Below are positions 58,944-64,000 of a stretch of 64,000 nt of DNA, one piece after another. Below the pieces are notes generated by a model. It saw nothing but the letters and a program-made list of their open reading frames with translations, searched no databases and was not told the DNA's origin. The position numbers were made by a program, and so were the translations under genes. Position 1 is the stretch's first letter; each line of letters begins with the position of its first letter. Source of the stretch: Oscillospiraceae bacterium (lineage in GTDB: Bacteria > Bacillota > Clostridia > Oscillospirales > CAG-382); NCBI GenBank assembly GCA_015064625.1, contig SVRW01000004.1, positions 1-64,000 of the forward strand, read 5' to 3'.

Positions 58944-59907
58944 ATTTCATAACGCTATATGCCTTTTCAAGTATTTTCATTACAAGCTTCGACTCATCGC
59001 ACAAAGATTTATATGCTTTAACGTCTTTGTCTTTAATTATTCGGTCAAATTCTTTCATCTCGTAATACATTCTGTCAAAATCTTCGGGCGGTAAATAAAA
59101 ATCCTTTGAATCCTTCGTGTTAACAGTGCAATTTTCACAGCTATTCAAAGTCGAACCGATTTTGATATATCCTTTTTCTCCTTGAATAACTCCAAAAGAG
59201 TCGGAAGCAGAATCCTTTGCACCGACACATACGGCTTTGAAATCACCATAATCCATAATAAGAACACCCGACGTATCAACCCCATTTTTACCAATATTGG
59301 GATAATAGTAAATCGCCTTTGGTTCACCGAATATTGAAGCAACGAAATGTATATTATAAATATTCAAGTCAACAAGTGTACCGCCAAAAAGCTCTTTTTT
59401 GAAAACAGGGGCGTAGTCGCCATTAAGATATTTATCGTATCTTGAAGAATATTGGCAAAAAGAACAGTTTATAATACGTACCTGACCTATTTTATCAAGG
59501 TTTTCTTTTGCTTTTTTGAACATAGGCATATGAATAGTTGTTATTGCTTCAAAAAGATAAACACCGTTTTTTTCCGCCATGTCAAATAAATCTTCTGCCT
59601 CTGCCGTGGTTTGAGTAAACGGTTTTTCGCAAATAACATTTTTTCCTGATTCCAGAGCCAATTTAGCATATTCATAATGTAAACTGTTTACAATCCCAAT
59701 GTAAACCGTATCTATTTCTGTTGAATTTAAAAATTCATCAAGAGAGGTATATATATTTTTTATATTATACTTTTCTGCCAATGCTCTTCCTTTATGGAGA
59801 GAACTATTTCTTACGCAAATTGATGGTATTTTTATTTCTGACACATTCACAAGAGTATCAAGCAAAACACTTACTATATATCCGCTTCCTATTATTCCTA
59901 AATTCAT
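58942..59907 (-). CDS. Gfo/Idh/MocA family oxidoreductase
   Basis: This 321-residue NAD(P)-dependent oxidoreductase has a Rossmann start NLGIIGSGYIV with the GxGxxV dinucleotide motif. The catalytic Lys is in the conserved CEKPFTQT (near residue 92), and the C-terminal part is alpha/beta. The family acts on sugars, inositols and related polyols. The substrate is not evident. The ATG at 59907 has AAAGG upstream. A TTG at 59916 is in frame. It is close to, but separated by a terminator from, the OppA-like gene. Confidence 0.88.
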   Translation of the reverse strand: MNLGIIGSGYIVSVLLDTLVNVSEIKIPSICVRNSSLHKGRALAEKYNIKNIYTSLDEFLNSTEIDTVYIGIVNSLHYEYAKLALESGKNVICEKPFTQTTAEAEDLFDMAEKNGVYLFEAITTIHMPMFKKAKENLDKIGQVRIINCSFCQYSSRYDKYLNGDYAPVFKKELFGGTLVDLNIYNIHFVASIFGEPKAIYYYPNIGKNGVDTSGVLIMDYGDFKAVCVGAKDSASDSFGVIQGEKGYIKIGSTLNSCENCTVNTKDSKDFYLPPEDFDRMYYEMKEFDRIIKDKDVKAYKSLCDESKLVMKILEKAYSVMK

Positions 59908-59947
59908 ACTACTCAACCTTTTTCATGTTTTTCTTTCGATTTAAAGC

Positions 59948-59977
59948 AAAAAATTGAGCGTATGCTCAATTTTTTTG
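59948..59977. terminator. Bidirectional terminator upstream of the oxidoreductase gene
   Basis: AAAAAATTGAGC (59948-59959) pairs with GCTCAATTTTTT (59964-59975) around GTAT, flanked by A and T runs. It ends the OppA-like gene. Confidence 0.88.
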
Positions 59978-60000
59978 CCTTTTATATTTGTTATAATCTT

Positions 60001-61815
60001 TTATTCGTCTATAACTCCAGAAAGAATTTCTTCTGATCTATTTCTTTCTTCATATCCTTCAAGCTTTGCTCTGTCGAAATCCATCGCACCACCATAAAGC
60101 TGTTCAACTTTCGAAAGCTTGTCGGAAGTCACGTAGGAAGATGTGCTGAAATAGAGAGGAGCTACAGGACAAAGTTCAAGAAGTTTTTCTTCGATAACTA
60201 CAGATTTGGCTGCTCTTTCCGCTCTGTTTCCGCAGTAGATAGCTTCTTTCACAAGAGCATCAAAGGATTCATCTTCAAGACCCGTGGAATGAACAGCATA
60301 TCCAAGAGAATCCAAAGCTATGGAGATATATCCGCCACTACAAACTGTTGAGAACTGAGCAAGATAAGAAAGAGCATCTGTAGAATGCATAGCAAGGTTT
60401 ACGCCGATAACGTCATAAGTTACATCTGCATTCTCGGGAGCTGTACTCAAAGCTTTTGAGTAATCATCTGCATCAACACCCTTTGTCTTAACGCTAAAGC
60501 CGTATTTGCTCCAAACGTCTGCCGCATATTCAGCAACAAGCTTCGCAGATTCGTCATCTTTTGAATCAAGATATGTAATTGTGAAGCTTCCTTTCTTTCC
60601 TGAAAGTGCTGAAATTTTTGAAGTGTCAGCTTGAGTAGCAATTTTGTTGCCAACTTTGTTTCTGAAGGTTTCTTTTACGCCTGTATAGAAAACGCTGTGT
60701 GGAACAACGCCAGTTGCGGCAACACTGCCGTCACCAAGTATGTTTGCAATTTCATTTCTGTCCAAAGCGGCAGAAAGAGCAACTCTTACTTCAGCATCTG
60801 CAAGAACATCATTCTTTGTGTTGAAGAAGAATGCATATGTTGACATAACATCTGATTTTGAAGCATCCGAATAAGCCGAAGCTGCTTCTTTATTGAAATT
60901 AGAAAGATAGAAAAGATCTCCGTTTTCATACTGACTCATAAAATCAGCCATTGTATAAACAGTTTTTTCTTCACTATTTCCAAAGTAGCAAAGAAGCTTG
61001 TGAGGAAGAACTTTTTTATCGAGAGGAATATCATCTTCCTTTTCTGGAGAACGCATAAAATATGCGTTGCGTTCGAGGACAAGCTGAACGCCTTCTTCCA
61101 TGTTTGCAACCTTGAAAGGTCCATTTGTACGAATATCCGTTGCTGTGTTGAACCATGTTTCTTCGTTTCTTGAAACAACGTCTTCCTTAAGAGGCGAAAA
61201 CGCAGGAGCAGAAACGATTTCAGCAAAAAGATTTACATCAAATTCGCCATTTTTTTCATCACCTGAAACTGTTGTACAATCAGTATCTATCATAATTTCG
61301 AGAAGGTCCCAGTCAAGAGCGGCAATTTTCAAATCATCGCTTGTCATATTACCTGCTTTCACTTCTGCAGCGTTCATTATGGGATAAAGCATAGAAGCAT
61401 AAGGGCTTTCAAAGTCAGGGGAAAGAATTCTTTTCCACGCAAATACAAAGTCATCAGCAGAAACGCGGGAACCATCACTCCAGAAGGTTTCTTTGAGTTG
61501 GAAATAGATTTTATAAGCACCATCACGCTCACTATATTCACCATACCATTTATCAGCAAGAACCCCTTCTACCTCTCCTTTTGAATTGATTCGGGTAAGC
61601 CCGCTGTAGATAAGGCTGAAGAACTGAGCAGTATCTTCATCATACTGCTGAGAAGCAGGATCAAGAGACTCGGGGAAAGATGCAATATGAATAGGAATTC
61701 TCGCACCTTTGTCATTTTCTGACAAAGAAGAACAGCTTGAAATAAATCCAAATGCAACAAGCCCGCCAATTAAAGCAATAACGATAATCAGCGCAATGAT
61801 TTTAGATTTGCTCAT
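60001..61815 (-). CDS. Peptide/solute-binding lipoprotein, SBP family 5 (OppA-like)
   Basis: This 604-residue protein has a signal peptide with lipobox ISSC (Cys28), so it is lipid-anchored. It then follows the family-5 pattern: PESLDPASQQYDEDTAQFFS, YKIYFQLKETFWSDGSRVSA, DDFVFAWKR, TNGPFKV and VRVALSAALDRNEIANIL. It should bind oligopeptides or similar ligands for an ABC importer. No permease or ATPase gene is nearby, so the partner is elsewhere or it acts as a receptor. CGGAGG lies before the ATG at 61815. A promoter is visible upstream. Confidence 0.9.
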   Translation of the reverse strand: MSKSKIIALIIVIALIGGLVAFGFISSCSSLSENDKGARIPIHIASFPESLDPASQQYDEDTAQFFSLIYSGLTRINSKGEVEGVLADKWYGEYSERDGAYKIYFQLKETFWSDGSRVSADDFVFAWKRILSPDFESPYASMLYPIMNAAEVKAGNMTSDDLKIAALDWDLLEIMIDTDCTTVSGDEKNGEFDVNLFAEIVSAPAFSPLKEDVVSRNEETWFNTATDIRTNGPFKVANMEEGVQLVLERNAYFMRSPEKEDDIPLDKKVLPHKLLCYFGNSEEKTVYTMADFMSQYENGDLFYLSNFNKEAASAYSDASKSDVMSTYAFFFNTKNDVLADAEVRVALSAALDRNEIANILGDGSVAATGVVPHSVFYTGVKETFRNKVGNKIATQADTSKISALSGKKGSFTITYLDSKDDESAKLVAEYAADVWSKYGFSVKTKGVDADDYSKALSTAPENADVTYDVIGVNLAMHSTDALSYLAQFSTVCSGGYISIALDSLGYAVHSTGLEDESFDALVKEAIYCGNRAERAAKSVVIEEKLLELCPVAPLYFSTSSYVTSDKLSKVEQLYGGAMDFDRAKLEGYEERNRSEEILSGVIDE

Positions 61816-61882
61816 GTAAAAGAACCTCCGTAAAATCAGAAAAAATCATAAAAAACACAATTTTTCCATTTAATGATAGTTT

Positions 61883-61911
61883 ATTATACCACTTTTTTTT
61901 AAAACAATCAA
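61883..61911 (-). promoter_or_regulatory. SigA-type promoter of the OppA-like gene
   Basis: On the minus strand: TTGATT (61906-61911), a 17-bp spacer and TATAAT (61883-61888). Confidence 0.75.
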
Positions 61912-62009
61912 TCCAAAAGAATCCAAAAAAATATATTCGGTTAAATGAACAAAAAAAGGCGCATTAAAATGTTTATTTTGCACAAAAAAAATATTTTTTT
62001 CTCCCACAC

Positions 62010-62038
62010 TTGATTTTATTTTCTAAAAAGTATATAAT
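62010..62038 (+). promoter_or_regulatory. SigA-type promoter of the Fur-family gene
   Basis: TTGATT (62010-62015), a 17-bp spacer and TATAAT (62033-62038). The predicted start, near 62045, falls inside the tandem repeat at 62041-62086. Confidence 0.75.
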
Positions 62039-62040
62039 TT

Positions 62041-62086
62041 AAACGATACTCAAAACAAATTTCAAACGATACTCAAAACAAATTTC
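62041..62086 (+). repeat. Exact 23-bp tandem repeat (possible operator) at the fur promoter
   Basis: Two identical 23-bp units (62041-62063 and 62064-62086; each begins AAACGATACTC and ends AAATTTC) lie head to tail immediately after the -10. The position suggests binding of a repressor, perhaps the Fur-family protein itself, at the transcript start. The unit does not show a clear Fur or PerR palindrome. Confidence 0.8.
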
Positions 62087-62111
62087 AAAAACACTGATTT
62101 AAAGGTTAAAG

Positions 62112-62534
62112 ATGGGCTATAAAAACGGTCAGAAAACCGCATACGAAACGAAACAAAAAAAGACGGTGGAAATGATTTTCGAAACTCACAAAGGAGAATG
62201 TTTCACCGCCGAAAATATTGTTGCTTTGTTAAAGGAAAATGGAAGTTCAGTCAGCGTTGCAACGGTTTACCGCCATCTTGATTCATTGGTAAAGAACGGA
62301 AAGGTTGCGAAAATTCCGACACAGGCAGGAAGCTTTTTATATCAATACGAACAATGTGATTCATGCCACGACCAGCATTGCTCACTTATGTGCATAGAAT
62401 GCGGGAGAGTCATTCATATGGATTGCGATGAGCTTCTCAAGCTTTCTGAACACGTAAAAGAAGAACACGGTTTTTTTATAGACCATTTCAAAACCGTTAT
62501 ATACGGAAAATGCATCAGTTGCGAAAGCAAATAA
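62112..62534 (+). CDS. Fur-family metal regulator
   Basis: This 140-residue Fur-superfamily repressor has an N-terminal winged helix (VSVATVYRHLDSLVKNGKVA) and a C-terminal dimer domain with CDSCHDQHCSLMCIECGRVI and a final GKCISC. The Cys pairs hold the structural zinc, and the H/D residues near CHDQHC and HMDCDE form the sensor site. Whether it senses iron, zinc, peroxide or nickel cannot be told. The nearby exact 23-bp repeat may be its operator. A GH2 gene follows after 32 bp. Confidence 0.9.
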   Translation: MGYKNGQKTAYETKQKKTVEMIFETHKGECFTAENIVALLKENGSSVSVATVYRHLDSLVKNGKVAKIPTQAGSFLYQYEQCDSCHDQHCSLMCIECGRVIHMDCDELLKLSEHVKEEHGFFIDHFKTVIYGKCISCESK

Positions 62535-62566
62535 ATACAAAAACGCATTATAAGGAGACTTTAATT

Positions 62567-64000
62567 ATGAGCATACCACGTCCCGAATATCCTCGTCCTC
62601 AATTCACAAGAGAAAATTGGACAAACCTTAACGGAACATGGCAATTCGACTTTGATTTTGGAATCACAGGCAGAGAAAGAAACCTGCACGAAGCAGAAAC
62701 TCTTTCAAAGGAAATAACTGTTCCTTTCTGCCCTGAAAGCGACCTTTCAGGAATTGGCTACAAGGATTTTATTCCTGCTTGCTGGTATAAAAAGGAAATC
62801 AATATCGAAACCAAGGAGAACACAAGATATATTATTCATTTCGGAGCTTGCGATTATCTTACAGAGGTTTGGGTAAACGGACAATCCGTGGGAACTCATA
62901 TCGGTGGATACATCTCCTTCTCGTTTGATATTACTGATAAAGTAAAAAATGGCAAAAACATTATTACCGTTTGTGCAGAGGATGATCTTCGTACTGCTAA
63001 TCAGCCTGCAGGAAAGCAAAGTCCAAAGTTCAATTCTTTCGGATGCTTCTATACAAGAACAACTGGTATCTGGCAGACCGTATGGCTCGAAGAAGTTCCC
63101 ACATCTTACATAAAGAAGATAAAGGCAACTCCCGACATTGACAGACAGATTCTCCATATCGAAGCTGATTGCGTTTCCGCTGACGGAATGGAATTCAAGG
63201 CTGAAAGCTTCTTTGAAGGCAAGCACACCGGTTTTGCATCAGCTAAAGTTTTCGGAAGAACAGCTATACTTGACATTCCACTCAATGAACTTCATCTTTG
63301 GGATATAGGAAGTCCTCTACTTTACGATTTGGTTCTCACTTTAGGTAATGATAAGGTAAAAAGCTATTTCGGTATGAGAAGCGTTTATGCGGTTGACGGA
63401 AAGCTTTTCATCAATGGAAAAGGCGTTTATCAGAGACTTATTCTTGACCAAGGTTTCTATCCAGACGGCATCTATACCGCTCCCACAGACGCAGAGCTTA
63501 TAGGCGATATAAAACGTTCAATGGATTTAGGATTCAACGGTGCAAGACTTCACGAAAAAATCTTTGAAGAAAGATTCCTTTATTACTGCGATAAGCTTGG
63601 ATATATCGTTTGGGGCGAGCATGCTAACTGGGGACTTGATATCAGCAAACACGAGGCATGGAAAAACTTCATTCCCGAATGGCTCGAAGAAATGCAGAGA
63701 GACTACAACCACCCTGCACTTATCGGTTGGTGTCCGCTTAACGAAACACAACAAAATCAGGACCCATATTTTGTAAGACACCTTGTTGACGTTACAAGAG
63801 CATTCGACCCATACAGACCTGTTATCGATTGTTCAGGTTGGATGCACGTTGACAATATTTCAGATTTCTGGTGTATGCATGATTACGATCAGGATCCTGA
63901 ATCCTTCAAAAATTATTACGCTCCCCTTGAAAAAGGAGAAAAAGTTGAATGTCGTGTTATGCATCAGGTTGGTTATACCACATTTATGAGCGAATACGGT
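62567..64000 (+). CDS. Glycoside hydrolase family 2, N-terminal 478 residues (truncated by window)
   Basis: The gene runs off the right edge. The 478 codons present include the sugar-binding domain (PRPEYPRPQFTRENWTNLNG, then YLTEVWVNGQSVGTHIGGYI), the immunoglobulin-like domain and the start of the TIM barrel. FNGARLHEKIFEERFLYYCD and the acid/base pair NE in GWCPLNETQQNQDP are visible. This is the beta-galactosidase/beta-glucuronidase pattern. No signal peptide is present, so it acts on imported glycans. AAGGAG lies 9 nt before the ATG. It follows the Fur-family gene, probably in one transcript. Confidence 0.92.
   Translation, partial: MSIPRPEYPRPQFTRENWTNLNGTWQFDFDFGITGRERNLHEAETLSKEITVPFCPESDLSGIGYKDFIPACWYKKEINIETKENTRYIIHFGACDYLTEVWVNGQSVGTHIGGYISFSFDITDKVKNGKNIITVCAEDDLRTANQPAGKQSPKFNSFGCFYTRTTGIWQTVWLEEVPTSYIKKIKATPDIDRQILHIEADCVSADGMEFKAESFFEGKHTGFASAKVFGRTAILDIPLNELHLWDIGSPLLYDLVLTLGNDKVKSYFGMRSVYAVDGKLFINGKGVYQRLILDQGFYPDGIYTAPTDAELIGDIKRSMDLGFNGARLHEKIFEERFLYYCDKLGYIVWGEHANWGLDISKHEAWKNFIPEWLEEMQRDYNHPALIGWCPLNETQQNQDPYFVRHLVDVTRAFDPYRPVIDCSGWMHVDNISDFWCMHDYDQDPESFKNYYAPLEKGEKVECRVMHQVGYTTFMSEYG

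Overview
This 64 kb window is AT-rich, densely packed bacterial chromosome. It looks like a member of the Clostridia (Bacillota), probably a gut-type lineage related to Oscillospirales or Christensenellales. The evidence is an L27 precursor with a Prp-cleavable N-terminus next to its protease Prp, an L21-Prp-L27-Obg cluster, a cohesin/dockerin-type secreted protein, SigA-type promoters (TTGACA or TTGATT, mostly 17 bp, TATAAT), AGGAGG ribosome binding sites, a PPi-type phosphofructokinase and a rubrerythrin. Two envelope genes look more Gram-negative than usual for Bacillota: an apolipoprotein N-acyltransferase and a 2395-residue cyclic beta-1,2-glucan-synthase-like protein. I saw no phage, transposase, CRISPR array or complete tRNA/rRNA gene. 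No taxonomic assignment below class is claimed.

Layout. Bases 1-230 are the promoter and leader of an operon, probably rRNA, reading off the left edge. Then come rlmA (-), an FAD oxidoreductase and a PhzF protein (+). A minus-strand operon runs from 10.6 to 3.75 kb: PucR-type regulator, ftsE, ftsX, M23 peptidase with coiled coil, S41 protease, greA and a membrane-anchored protein. This is a cell-division and wall-hydrolase module. rsmE follows (-). Then a DUF1292 gene is followed at once by a GC-rich structured RNA, a cohesin/dockerin protein and an AEC transporter (+). mgtE at 15.6 kb has a long leader holding a hairpin and a possible 32-codon ORF. S26-type peptidase, VanZ, Pfp, parA, parB, a MORN-repeat protein, lnt and the giant glucan synthase run to 31.7 kb.

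From 31.9 to 40.4 kb lie an esterase, a beta-CASP nuclease and a surface-glycan-like cluster: an InlB-repeat protein, a GT2-GtrA fusion, two tandem phosphodiester glycosidases and an amidohydrolase. rpmB, rubrerythrin and a GNAT enzyme follow. Then come a solute-binding-like lipoprotein with no transporter, a YfhO membrane protein and an HPr-kinase-like P-loop protein. prfA, an S1-domain protein, an aconitase-family hydratase and the rplU-prp-rpmA-obg cluster (with an L21-leader-like RNA) occupy 48-55 kb. The right end has uridine phosphorylase, a very Cys/Asn-rich protein made of 12-residue repeats, a YgiQ radical-SAM protein, a Gfo/Idh/MocA oxidoreductase, an orphan OppA-like lipoprotein, a Fur-family regulator with a 23-bp tandem repeat at its promoter, and a truncated GH2 glycosidase.

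The points most worth a second look are the mgtE leader (hairpin plus small ORF), the structured RNA after the DUF1292 gene, the Cys-rich repeat protein with a promoter-like sequence antisense to it, the tandem repeat at the fur promoter, and the lnt/glucan-synthase pair.
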